A program made the position numbers and the translations under genes. This document shows positions 1-6,079 of a DNA stretch of 6,246 bases, piece after piece. Each line of letters starts with the position of its first letter. Position 1 is the stretch's first letter. Source of the DNA: Insolitispirillum peregrinum (GTDB lineage: Bacteria; Pseudomonadota; Alphaproteobacteria; Rhodospirillales; Rhodospirillaceae); the NCBI RefSeq assembly GCF_042665255.1, contig NZ_JBHTCD010000069.1. One strand, 5' to 3'. A model generated the notes under the pieces. The model was not told the origin of the DNA, ran no database searches, and worked only from the letters and a program-made list of their open reading frames with translations.

Positions 1-197
1 TTCTCCCCGATGAAACGCGGAAGTCCTGCCTCACCTTTCTTTTCAACGCCTTGCGCTTCTTTCGAAGCCATGGTGTCAAAGTCTATCGCGTCATGACCGA
101 CAATGGCGTCAGCTTCCGTTCTCACCGCCGCATTTCGGTCTCAAGGGTAAAACGCCGATCTCGCGAATTCCTGTAAACAACCTATCGAGACATGACA
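1..197 (+). mobile_element. 3' end of an IS481-family insertion sequence (left copy, degraded)
   Basis: This is the right-hand part of an IS481-family element; its left part lies outside the window. It carries the tail of a DDE transposase on the plus strand and ends in a terminal inverted repeat at 173-197. That repeat matches, in reverse complement, the first 25 bases of the second copy at 6126-6150 with two mismatches. The tip reads ...GACA (TGTC when inverted), as in known IS481 ends, and the base order TGT-N8-CAATAGGTTG of the family is matched in the other copy. The element is followed directly by TCTAGT, which contains the CTAG target typical of this IS group. An internal deletion in the transposase makes this copy very probably unable to move by itself. 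Confidence 0.88.
173..197 (-). repeat. Terminal inverted repeat of the left IS481-family copy
   Basis: Read on the minus strand it starts TGTCATGTCTC and continues through ATAGGTTGTTTAC. It differs from the repeat at 6126-6150 at only two of 25 positions. It marks the right edge of the left IS copy. Confidence 0.88.
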
Positions 198-203
198 TCT
201 AGT
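198..203. other. IS481-type target site (TCTAGT) at the left IS border
   Basis: The six bases after the terminal repeat contain CTAG, the core of the NCTAGN target described for IS481. Because CTAG is its own reverse complement, it supplies TAG stop codons on both strands: 200-202 for the remnant transposase (plus) and 201-199 for the ligase-like gene (minus). Whether a matching copy exists on the far side of the left IS cannot be seen. Confidence 0.7.
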
Positions 204-1494
204 GCCGCGTTTCCCCGACCGGAGAGGGCTCGGTAATTGCCGCAATGCTCATGCAGCTAAAGCTGAGGGCCGAGATGAACCACGCTTGCCACAGGCCATA
301 GCTGATCAGGGCGGTCAATCCCAGTTGGGCGCTGACAGCAACGGTGATGGCGCTGGGCCAGCGTTGGCCACGGAGCTGTCGCAGGCGATGGATCAGGGCC
401 AGGGCAACGGCTCCGGCTGCGCTGATGGCCCCGGCGGCTCCCAGACAGAACCACAGGTCAAGGGCACCATTATGCGGGTGCAGCGGGATGCTTTCCCCAA
501 CGACTTCGATCTTCCCCGTCGGCTGGCCATTGGCGTCACAGGCCCGCAATTCCAGTGAAATTTTGCCACCGGGAGCCGCACGGGCGTTATCAAGTCCCCA
601 CCCGAATAACGGATGTTCGCCAATCAGGGGGGCAACGGTATTCCAGATACCCAGGCGATGGGCCAGTGATGGGGCCTTGTGGATCAGCGTGCAATAGGTT
701 GCCTGTTGCAGCGGGGCAACCAGCAGGGGCATGGCCAGGATCAGGGTGGCTGCCAAGGCCGGGATTGCCCAGCGGATCTGCGGCAGGACACCAACCAGCA
801 GCCATAAAATGCCACCAATCAGCAGGGCAAAATAGGCGGTATCGTTCGCGTTCCGTGCCAGCAAGGCAATATTGAGAATGAGCAGGGTTGCGGCCAGCAG
901 CCATCCGCGTTTGCTGCGCCACAGGCACAGGGCGGCATAGCTGGAGGGCAGGACCAGAAAACCGTGCAAAGCCGCCCCACGGGACAGCGAGCCGCCTTCG
1001 ATGATGTAATGGGCATCACCATGCAGCAGGCGGGCTATCGGGGAACCAAGGCTAAAATCCAGACAGGTCAGGGTGGCAATGCCGGTGGCACTGAGGCCGG
1101 CGGTCAGGACCATGGTCCAGCGCCAGCGTTGCGGCCAGGTGCTTTGCCAGCGCAGCAACAGCAGCAGGCTGACCATCTGGATCAGCACAGCCAGACTGCG
1201 CTGGGCGGTAAAATCGGGGAGCAGCGACCATGGAGCCGTGGCAAGGCCCAGCAGCGGGAGTGCCAAAGCCAGAAGCCCGGCCAGCGGCAGGGAGGTATTG
1301 CGCATGCTGTGGCGTAAATCCTGATCGCTGGTCAGGTCCCAACTGACCAGCAACAGCATGGCAAGCAATGGTGCCCACAGCCCGAGCGGCGCAAGATAGG
1401 CGATAATCGGGGCTGAAAATGCCGGAACGACAACCCAATGGCGGGGCAGGGAAAACCACTTTATCGCGGGCGAGCCATCGCAAACGCAAGCCAT
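199..1494 (-). CDS. O-antigen ligase/polymerase-like membrane protein (Wzy_C family)
   Basis: A 431-residue inner-membrane protein with about 11-12 hydrophobic segments, roughly at residues 20-37, 40-52, 70-88, 100-116, 127-146, 175-192, 197-214, 219-238, 241-262, 347-370, 381-400 and 402-420. A long hydrophilic loop (about 265-343) sits before the last three helices, the usual layout of WaaL/Wzy-type proteins. The loop has family-like landmarks: HRLGIWN at 279-285, HPLFGWGLDNA at 294-304 and HPHNGALDLW at 339-348, the last with the His expected near the catalytic site. Such proteins join or polymerise undecaprenyl-linked glycans at the periplasmic face; ligase and polymerase cannot be told apart here. 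I chose ATG 1494 because AAGGA lies 9 bases upstream. A TTG at 1503 would add three residues but leaves no room for a binding site. The stop TAG is formed by the CTAG next to the IS, so the original C-terminus may have been slightly different. The substrate is unknown. Confidence 0.78.
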   Translation of the reverse strand: MACVCDGSPAIKWFSLPRHWVVVPAFSAPIIAYLAPLGLWAPLLAMLLLVSWDLTSDQDLRHSMRNTSLPLAGLLALALPLLGLATAPWSLLPDFTAQRSLAVLIQMVSLLLLLRWQSTWPQRWRWTMVLTAGLSATGIATLTCLDFSLGSPIARLLHGDAHYIIEGGSLSRGAALHGFLVLPSSYAALCLWRSKRGWLLAATLLILNIALLARNANDTAYFALLIGGILWLLVGVLPQIRWAIPALAATLILAMPLLVAPLQQATYCTLIHKAPSLAHRLGIWNTVAPLIGEHPLFGWGLDNARAAPGGKISLELRACDANGQPTGKIEVVGESIPLHPHNGALDLWFCLGAAGAISAAGAVALALIHRLRQLRGQRWPSAITVAVSAQLGLTALISYGLWQAWFISALSFSCMSIAAITEPSPVGETRH

Positions 1495-1503
1495 CAGGAA
1501 CAA

Positions 1504-1508
1504 TCCTT
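1504..1508 (-). promoter_or_regulatory. Ribosome binding site that decides the ligase-like start
   Basis: AAGGA on the minus strand ends 9 bases before ATG 1494. It is one base from the upstream TTG at 1503, which makes that TTG an unlikely start. Confidence 0.6.
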
Positions 1509-1661
1509 GTTACTCAAAACGACCATGCACAACAGCCCGTGGCCATCAGGCGGCGGGCATGATGGCGCATGAAAGACTCTATTTCCATCTTTTCGCACAA
1601 AGTGTGAGGGAATTGTCACGCTGGACCTGTCCATGCTGACCATGACCACGCTCATGACTTT
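1509..1661 (-). other. Leader region of the ligase-like gene, no clear promoter found
   Basis: This stretch lies between the terminator-like hairpin of the EF-hand gene and the ligase-like gene, and should hold that gene's promoter. I found no -35/-10 pair with acceptable spacing. Candidate -35 elements such as GTGACA or TTGTGC are not followed by a plausible -10. The small open frames here lack family features and good binding sites, so I call none. Confidence 0.4.
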
Positions 1662-1702
1662 TAAAGAACAGGGCAGGAGACCCGTCCGATCATCCTGCCC
1701 TG
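1662..1702 (-). terminator. Terminator-like hairpin after the EF-hand gene
   Basis: A perfect 10-bp inverted repeat pairs 1693-1702 (TCCTGCCCTG on plus) with 1669-1678 (CAGGGCAGGA), leaving a 14-base loop. On the minus strand the stem is followed by TTCTTT. It lies about 97 bases beyond the EF-hand stop codon. The interrupted T tract and long loop make it a moderate intrinsic terminator. It would separate the EF-hand gene from the ligase-like gene. Confidence 0.6.
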
Positions 1703-1798
1703 CGGAAGCTGTATCATGGCTGGCGGCAACGCCCCCTGTCACGGCAACCGCACTGGTTTGCCGTATGTGGGGTGTACAAACCGTTTCCTGCCCAGGCG

Positions 1799-2743
1799 TC
1801 AGGTTACAATCGAGGTATGGTCCGGCGGGCCATTGGCGATTTGCTGATAGGTCCCGGCAACCTGCTTTGCCGGAGGATCTTCGACCGGTTCATACAGGCG
1901 GCGGGGGATACCGGATTGCTGATCCAGCACGCGCTGTTCCCCGGGCAGCAGGACTTCCTGTCCGGCATCCTGTTCGGCGGTGGTCTGTTCGCTGGCGTTA
2001 TCCTGTCCCGGCAGGGGGGGCCGCGGCGGGGCTTCGTTGGCATACAGTTTTTTTGGCTGCTCGATCTCGGCCTGTGCCTTTTGCTCTTCCGGTGTTGAGG
2101 GTTCGACGCGGCCAAGGCCGGAATAACTGCTGCTTTGATCCTTGGCGCGGACCACCTGCTGCAGTTCGATCTGGTCGATGCGGCCATCGCCATTGCTGTC
2201 ATAACGCTGCAAGGCATCGGGCAGACCATAGATCTCTGCCGGACCGGGCTGGTTGTCGCGGAACCTCTGTGCCCGTTCCATAGCGGCGGCAATCGGGTCG
2301 TCGTTGGCAGAACCCTTGTCCTGACTGACGGGGGTGGCGGTACTGTCGATGACCTGATCCGGCCCGGCCGCTTCATCGGACAGGGTGACGCGGGTGGCGG
2401 CAGGGCGACTGCGTCCCTGCACGGCGACCGTGGAAGCCCGTTGTGATGTGTCGGAAGAAGGATGGTTGGACGAACCAGACTGTTGCTGATCCTGCTTTTG
2501 CTGATCCTGCTTTTGCTGCAGCTCTTGCTGCCGCTTGTTCATCTGCTCCGCCCGCCGGGCCAGGACCTGCAATTGTTGCGACAGATGGTCCTGGGGCTGA
2601 TCGTGGCTCTGTTCACGGGAATCCGGTTGGCGGCCACTTTCTTCGGGAGCTGCAATTTTGGGCGCATCAACCTTGACGGTTGCCTGTGCGATATAGAGCC
2701 CGTCCGGCCCAACGGACTGGGACGCTGGGACTGCCACGCTCAT
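1799..2743 (-). CDS. Hypothetical hydrophilic Gln-rich protein with a single EF-hand
   Basis: A 314-residue protein that I do not recognise as a named family. There is no signal peptide and no membrane segment, so it looks cytoplasmic unless exported by a non-Sec route. Residues about 50-90 are Gln-rich, charged and probably coiled-coil, with repeated QQKQD units from a 15-base tandem repeat in the DNA. Residues 182-193 (DSNGDGRIDQIE) form a canonical 12-residue EF-hand loop with Asp/Asn/Asp at 1, 3 and 5, Asp at 9 and Glu at 12. It is flanked by short helices (LPDALQRY before, LQQVV after), so calcium binding is plausible. The rest is rich in Pro, Gln, Ser, Asp and Glu and is probably disordered. 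Only one EF-hand is seen, so pairing would need a partner or a homodimer. The start is supported by AAGGAGG (2755-2749) five bases before ATG. It appears to be transcribed alone, with its own candidate promoter and terminator. Its role is unknown. Confidence 0.8.
   Translation of the reverse strand: MSVAVPASQSVGPDGLYIAQATVKVDAPKIAAPEESGRQPDSREQSHDQPQDHLSQQLQVLARRAEQMNKRQQELQQKQDQQKQDQQQSGSSNHPSSDTSQRASTVAVQGRSRPAATRVTLSDEAAGPDQVIDSTATPVSQDKGSANDDPIAAAMERAQRFRDNQPGPAEIYGLPDALQRYDSNGDGRIDQIELQQVVRAKDQSSSYSGLGRVEPSTPEEQKAQAEIEQPKKLYANEAPPRPPLPGQDNASEQTTAEQDAGQEVLLPGEQRVLDQQSGIPRRLYEPVEDPPAKQVAGTYQQIANGPPDHTSIVT
2486..2515 (-). repeat. Two tandem 15-base repeats inside the EF-hand gene
   Basis: The plus-strand unit CTGATCCTGCTTTTG occurs twice, at 2486-2500 and 2501-2515. 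It encodes the repeated Gln/Lys/Asp unit of the predicted coiled coil. Being a multiple of three, copy-number change would keep the frame. Confidence 0.85.
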
Positions 2744-2796
2744 GGCATCCTCCTTGCCTTCTGACGATTTCCAGCATGCTTCTCATGCATATTGAA

Positions 2797-2825
2797 AGTA
2801 TCACCAAACATGGATTGATTGTCCA
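2797..2825 (-). promoter_or_regulatory. Candidate sigma70-like promoter of the EF-hand gene
   Basis: On the minus strand, TGGACA (2825-2820) is followed after 17 bases by GATACT (2802-2797). This is five of six and four of six matches to the consensus, at the best spacing. The start of transcription would fall near 2790, giving a leader of about 47 bases before ATG 2743. Position and spacing support it, but there is no experimental evidence. Confidence 0.4.
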
Positions 2826-2880
2826 GATGGGTAAAAGGACCATTTTTTTCGTCCGTATTCTTCTTACGACCAGAGCTGAA

Positions 2881-2905
2881 GATAAATAAACAGTATTAAT
2901 TTATC
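2881..2905. promoter_or_regulatory. AT-rich 25-bp dyad, possible operator
   Basis: GATAAAT at 2881-2887 and its exact inverse ATTTATC at 2899-2905 are separated by 11 AT-rich bases. The layout, with half-site centres 18 bases apart, is compatible with a dimeric regulator binding upstream of the candidate EF-hand promoter. No known family operator is recognised. Confidence 0.35.
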
Positions 2906-2952
2906 GTCGCGGCTAGGGCTTTGGTGGGGGAGACTATCTCCTCGTTCCAATG

Positions 2953-2976
2953 GATGACGTCTTTCGACCCGTCATC
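2953..2976. repeat. Perfect 7-bp inverted repeat
   Basis: GATGACG at 2953-2959 and CGTCATC at 2970-2976 are separated by 10 bases. It can be an operator or a small hairpin in RNA from either strand. It has no T tract and is not a terminator. Confidence 0.4.
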
Positions 2977-3009
2977 TCTCTGAATGTGTCGAACTTACTG
3001 TAAATACAT

Positions 3010-3043
3010 AAAAAACCGCCGCCCGTCACAGGACGGGCGGCGG
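3010..3043 (-). terminator. Strong intrinsic terminator of the cysD-cysNC operon
   Basis: A perfect 12-bp GC-rich stem pairs 3032-3043 with 3016-3027 around a 4-base loop. On the minus strand it is followed immediately by six T residues (3015-3010). It starts about 21 bases after the cysNC stop codon. This is a textbook Rho-independent terminator. Confidence 0.95.
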
Positions 3044-3064
3044 ATGTAAAGCATGCGAGGATCG

Positions 3065-4966
3065 TTAAATCAGGCCGCGTTCGCGCATCCGGGCAACGAC
3101 CTGATCGGCCATTTCTTCGGCGCTGACTTCGGCGGTCGGCTGCAGATGGATTTCTGCTGCTTCCGGGGCTTCATAGGGGCTGTCAATGCCGGTGAAGTTC
3201 TTGATCTCACCGCGACGTGCCTTGGCATACAGACCCTTGGGGTCGCGCTGTTCGCAGATTTCCAGAGGCGTATCAACGAACACTTCGAGGAATTCTTCGG
3301 CTTCGACCATCTCGCGGGCCATCCGGCGTTCGCTACGGAACGGCGAGATGAACGACACCAGCACGATCAGACCGGCCTCGACCATCAGTTTCGACACTTC
3401 GCCAACGCGGCGGATGTTTTCGACTCGGTCTTCGGCGGTGAAGCCCAGATCCTTGTTCAGGCCATGGCGGACGTTGTCGCCGTCAAGGGTGGTGGTGTGG
3501 TGGCCCAGAGCGTGCAGCTTCTTTTCCACCAGATTGGCAACGGTCGATTTGCCCGCGCCCGACAGGCCGGTGAACCACAGCACGCACGGCTTTTGCCCCT
3601 TGAGGGTGGCGCGGGCCTGCTTGCCGATTTCCAGCTTTTGCCAGTGGATGTTCGATGCCCGGCGCAGGCCGAAGTCGATCATCCCGGCGCCGACGGTGGC
3701 GTTGGTAAAGCGGTCGATCAGGATGAACGAACCGGTGTCGCGGCATTCCTTGTACGGATCAAAGGCCACGGCATGATCCAGCGCCAGATTGCAATAGCCG
3801 ACTTCGTTCAGCTCCAGCTTTTTGGCCGCCTGATGTTCCAGCGTGTTGACGTTGATCTTGTGCTTGATTTCGCTGACCGAGGCCGCCACCTGCGCCGTTC
3901 CGACGCGCAGCAGGTACTGGCGACCGGGCAGCAGGGCGGTATCGGACATCCACACCAGATGGGCGGCGACCTGATCGGATACGCTGGCCGGGGCCTCGCT
4001 GGACACCAGCACGTCGCCGCGCGAAATGTCGATCTCGTCGGCAAGGGTCAGGGTGACGGCCTGACCGGCGACACCCTGCGGCAGGTCGCCATCCATGGTC
4101 ACCACGCGGGTGACGGTGGACGACCGCCCGGACGGCAGAACGGTGATGCTGTCACCCGGCTTGACGGTGCCAGCGGCAATGGTCCCGGCATAGCCGCGGA
4201 AATCGAGGTTCGGACGGTTGACCCACTGCACCGGCAGGCGGAACGGCCGGTTGCTGACGTCCTTGTCCACCTGCACCGTTTCCAGGAACGGCAGCAGGGC
4301 CGGGCCGGTGTACCACGGCATGGCGTCGCTGGCGGCGGTGACGTTCTCGCCCTTCAGCGCCGACATCGGGATGCAGGCAATCTGCTCGAAGCCCAGTTGG
4401 GCGGCGAAGGTCTGGTATTCGGCGACGATGGCGTCAAAAGCCTGCTGGCTATAGCCGACCAGATCCATCTTGTTGATCGCCACCACCACCGTGCGGATGC
4501 CCAGCAGCGAAACGATATAGCTGTGGCGGCGGGTCTGGGTCTGCACGCCATAGCGGGCATCGACCAGCAGCACGGCGAGGTCGGCGGTCGACGCGCCGGT
4601 GGCCATGTTGCGGGTGTACTGCTCGTGACCCGGAGTGTCGGCAACGATGAACTTGCGGCGGTCGGTGGTAAAGAAGCGGTAGGCGACATCAATGGTGATG
4701 CCCTGTTCGCGTTCCGCCTGCAGACCGTCCACCAGCAGGGCCAGATCAAGGTCGCCGCCGGTGGTGCCGAACACCTTGCTTTCCTTGCTGAGCGAGGCAA
4801 GCTGGTCTTCGAACAGCATCTTTGAATCGTACAACAGGCGCCCGATCAGGGTCGATTTACCATCGTCAACGCTGCCGCAGGTGATGAAACGGAGCAGGTC
4901 CTTGACTTCGTGCTGACGCAGGTAGCCTTCAATGTCGTCAGCAATCAGAGTGGTTTCCACAGACAT
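3065..4966 (-). CDS. cysNC: Bifunctional sulfate adenylyltransferase large subunit / APS kinase (CysN-CysC fusion)
   Basis: A 633-residue fusion. The N-terminal CysN part is an EF-Tu-like GTPase that drives CysD to make adenosine 5'-phosphosulfate (APS) from ATP and sulfate. The C-terminal CysC part phosphorylates APS to PAPS. GTPase motifs are present: GSVDDGKST at 31-39, REQGITID at 86-93, DTPGH at 110-114, NKMD at 165-168 and a SALKG-type motif at 202-206. Beta-barrel domains follow to about 440. The kinase part has GLSGAGKST at 467-475, DGDNVR at 495-500, SPFRSER at 541-547 (the Ser matching the phosphorylated Ser of E. coli CysC) and the lid region RDPKGLY at 574-580. All key motifs look intact. 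The length and order match the NodQ/CysNC type common in Alphaproteobacteria. The start overlaps the cysD stop by one base (TGATG), with AGGAAGG nine bases upstream, so translation is probably coupled. The protein acts in the cytoplasm with CysD, in cysteine synthesis or as PAPS donor for sulfation. Confidence 0.97.
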   Translation of the reverse strand: MSVETTLIADDIEGYLRQHEVKDLLRFITCGSVDDGKSTLIGRLLYDSKMLFEDQLASLSKESKVFGTTGGDLDLALLVDGLQAEREQGITIDVAYRFFTTDRRKFIVADTPGHEQYTRNMATGASTADLAVLLVDARYGVQTQTRRHSYIVSLLGIRTVVVAINKMDLVGYSQQAFDAIVAEYQTFAAQLGFEQIACIPMSALKGENVTAASDAMPWYTGPALLPFLETVQVDKDVSNRPFRLPVQWVNRPNLDFRGYAGTIAAGTVKPGDSITVLPSGRSSTVTRVVTMDGDLPQGVAGQAVTLTLADEIDISRGDVLVSSEAPASVSDQVAAHLVWMSDTALLPGRQYLLRVGTAQVAASVSEIKHKINVNTLEHQAAKKLELNEVGYCNLALDHAVAFDPYKECRDTGSFILIDRFTNATVGAGMIDFGLRRASNIHWQKLEIGKQARATLKGQKPCVLWFTGLSGAGKSTVANLVEKKLHALGHHTTTLDGDNVRHGLNKDLGFTAEDRVENIRRVGEVSKLMVEAGLIVLVSFISPFRSERRMAREMVEAEEFLEVFVDTPLEICEQRDPKGLYAKARRGEIKNFTGIDSPYEAPEAAEIHLQPTAEVSAEEMADQVVARMRERGLI

Positions 4967-5877
4967 CAGAAATAACCTTCCTGCTTCTTCAATTCCATTG
5001 ATGCGGCCTGATCGTGGTCGATCACCCGACCCTGACGTTCCGACGTGCGGGCCAGCAGCATTTCCTGAATGATTTCGGTCAGGGTGGTGGCGTTCGATTC
5101 AATCGCCCCGGTCAGCGGATAGCAACCAAGGGTGCGGAAGCGCACCATCTTTTCTTCCGGGGTTTCACCGGGCAGCAATGGCATGCGCTGGTCATCGACC
5201 ATGATCAGGGTGCCGTCACGGTTGACCACCGGACGTTTGGCGGCAAAGTACAGCGACGGAACGGGGATCTTTTCCAGATAGATGTACTGCCAGATATCCA
5301 GTTCGGTCCAGTTGGACAGCGGGAACACACGGATGCTTTCCCCCTTGTGGATACGGCCGTTGTACATGTTCCACAGTTCGGGGCGCTGGTTTTTCGGGTC
5401 CCAGCGGTGGGTCGAGGTGCGGAACGAGAAGATGCGTTCCTTGGCGCGGCTCTTTTCCTCGTCACGGCGAGCGCCCCCAAAGGCCGCATCAAAGCCGTAC
5501 TGGTCAAGGGCCTGCTTCAGGGCCTGGGTCTTCATCACATCGGTGTGGACCGCCGAGCCGTGCGAGAATGGGCCCACGCCCATTTCGACGCCTTCGGGGT
5601 TGATATGGACCAGCAGGTCAATGCCCAGTTCCCTGGCGCGCTGATCACGAAAGCTGATCATCTCGCGGAATTTCCAGGTGGTATCAACGTGCAGGAACGG
5701 GAACGGTGGCTTGGACGGGTAAAACGCCTTCATTGCCAGATGCATCAGCACCGAGCTGTCTTTCCCGATCGAATAGAGCATTACCGGGTTGCGGAACTGC
5801 GCCGCAACTTCGCGGAAGATATGGATGCTTTCCGCTTCCAACCGCTGAAGGTGGGTAAGTGCCGTGCTGCTGATCAT
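4966..5877 (-). CDS. cysD: Sulfate adenylyltransferase small subunit CysD
   Basis: A 303-residue protein, matching the usual length of about 302. It is the catalytic ATP pyrophosphatase-fold subunit of ATP sulfurylase and makes APS from sulfate and ATP together with the CysN GTPase. The N-terminus reads LTHLQRLEAESIHIFREVAA, closely like E. coli CysD. The PP-loop SIGKDSSV is at 36-43, HVDTTWKFREM at 63-73, the GGARRDEEKSRAKER signature at 134-148, FPLSNWTELDIWQYI at 185-199 and the conserved tail ending in KKQEGYF. All expected segments are present. ATG 5877 is chosen because the family N-terminus begins there. The only Shine-Dalgarno-like GGAG (5893-5890) is 12 bases away, so initiation may be weak. 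It is the first gene of the operon, behind a candidate promoter at 5932-5960. NodP is the name used for nodulation paralogues; nothing here points to nodulation. Confidence 0.97.
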   Translation of the reverse strand: MISSTALTHLQRLEAESIHIFREVAAQFRNPVMLYSIGKDSSVLMHLAMKAFYPSKPPFPFLHVDTTWKFREMISFRDQRARELGIDLLVHINPEGVEMGVGPFSHGSAVHTDVMKTQALKQALDQYGFDAAFGGARRDEEKSRAKERIFSFRTSTHRWDPKNQRPELWNMYNGRIHKGESIRVFPLSNWTELDIWQYIYLEKIPVPSLYFAAKRPVVNRDGTLIMVDDQRMPLLPGETPEEKMVRFRTLGCYPLTGAIESNATTLTEIIQEMLLARTSERQGRVIDHDQAASMELKKQEGYF

Positions 5878-5924
5878 ATTTTACACTGGCTCCGATGGTA
5901 ATTTTTTGTATTTGTACAGTTTGT

Positions 5925-5944
5925 GCGCGGGATTATGGCGCGGG
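5925..5944 (-). repeat. Direct heptamer repeat framing the cysD -10 element
   Basis: CCCGCGC (minus strand) occurs at 5944-5938 and at 5931-5925, directly abutting the -10 hexamer on both sides. The 13-base period is not a full helix turn. The downstream copy forms a GC-rich discriminator, a property known to favour negative control by ppGpp; here that is inference. Confidence 0.4.
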
Positions 5945-5960
5945 TTTTCCAAAACTGCAA
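5932..5960 (-). promoter_or_regulatory. Candidate sigma70-like promoter of cysD-cysNC
   Basis: On the minus strand, TTGCAG (5960-5955) is followed after exactly 17 bases by CATAAT (5937-5932), giving four of six and five of six consensus matches. Transcription would start near 5925, with a leader of about 48 bases. The -10 element is flanked on both sides by the same heptamer CCCGCGC, listed separately. Confidence 0.55.
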
Positions 5961-6020
5961 CGGTATTTAGAGCAGGATGCAGAAAAGTGGATATCGCCCC
6001 CATGCCTGCCTGCCTTGCAC

Positions 6021-6050
6021 GAAAACCCCGGACAGAACGGGCTGCCGGGG
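6021..6050 (-). terminator. Orphan terminator-like hairpin upstream of cysD
   Basis: On the minus strand, CCCCGG (6050-6045) pairs with CCGGGG (6031-6026) around a 13-base loop and is followed by TTTTC. It lies upstream of the cysD promoter, so it would end transcripts arriving from the right rather than the cys operon. No minus-strand gene ends just before it in the window; the IS begins 76 bases away. The stem is short and the loop long, so strength is uncertain. Confidence 0.45.
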
Positions 6051-6079
6051 TGCAAACGGGACCATGGGACGAGGCGGCC

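Larger units (their letters stand above)
1..202 (+). pseudogene. IS481-family transposase, internally deleted and frameshifted
   Basis: Reading from base 3 gives the middle of an IS481-type integrase core, including FLFNALRFF and RVMTDNGVSFRSH. The Asp of TDNG is the second catalytic Asp of the DDE triad. After FRSHR (about base 128) the similarity stops, and this frame ends at TAA 174-176. The family's C-terminal signature resumes in another frame: from about base 131 that frame reads HFGLKGKTPISRIPVNNL and ends at TAG 200-202, which lies in the CTAG target. The stretch that normally joins these blocks, with the catalytic Glu region (TNGKAERF-type motif), is missing. I infer a deletion of a few hundred bases at most. 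The 5' end lies outside the window. Confidence 0.85.
2826..3009. other. AT-richer intergenic stretch with dyads, no gene seen
   Basis: This is the main part of the 321-base gap between the EF-hand gene and cysNC. I see no convincing coding frame on either strand and no known riboswitch fold. It contains two perfect 7-bp dyads, listed separately, a small GGAGA/TCTCC hairpin around 2929-2941 and a CTAG near 2914. It most likely serves as the upstream control region of the EF-hand gene. Confidence 0.5.

Noticed and set aside
1494..1742. 82-residue minus-strand frame between the EF-hand and ligase-like genes
   Set aside because: It runs through the terminator-like hairpin and ends inside the ligase-like gene's leader, with no conserved features and no convincing ribosome binding site.
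1755..1782. GGTTTG/CAAACC inverted repeat just after the EF-hand gene
   Set aside because: Only 6 bp with a 16-base loop and no T tract; too weak to call a terminator. The hairpin at 1669-1702 is a better candidate.
2326..2399. Local runs of GGCGG/GGTGGCGG in the EF-hand gene considered as a repeat array
   Set aside because: They are irregular and explained by GC-rich codons; there is no fixed period and no CRISPR-like structure.
3053..4825. 590-residue open frame on the plus strand opposite cysNC
   Set aside because: It lies wholly antisense to a clear cysNC gene with all motifs intact, its protein shows no known domain, and long antisense frames are common in GC-rich genes.
5014..5901. 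295-residue open frame on the plus strand opposite cysD
   Set aside because: It is antisense to a well-conserved cysD and has no recognisable domain; it is a composition artefact.
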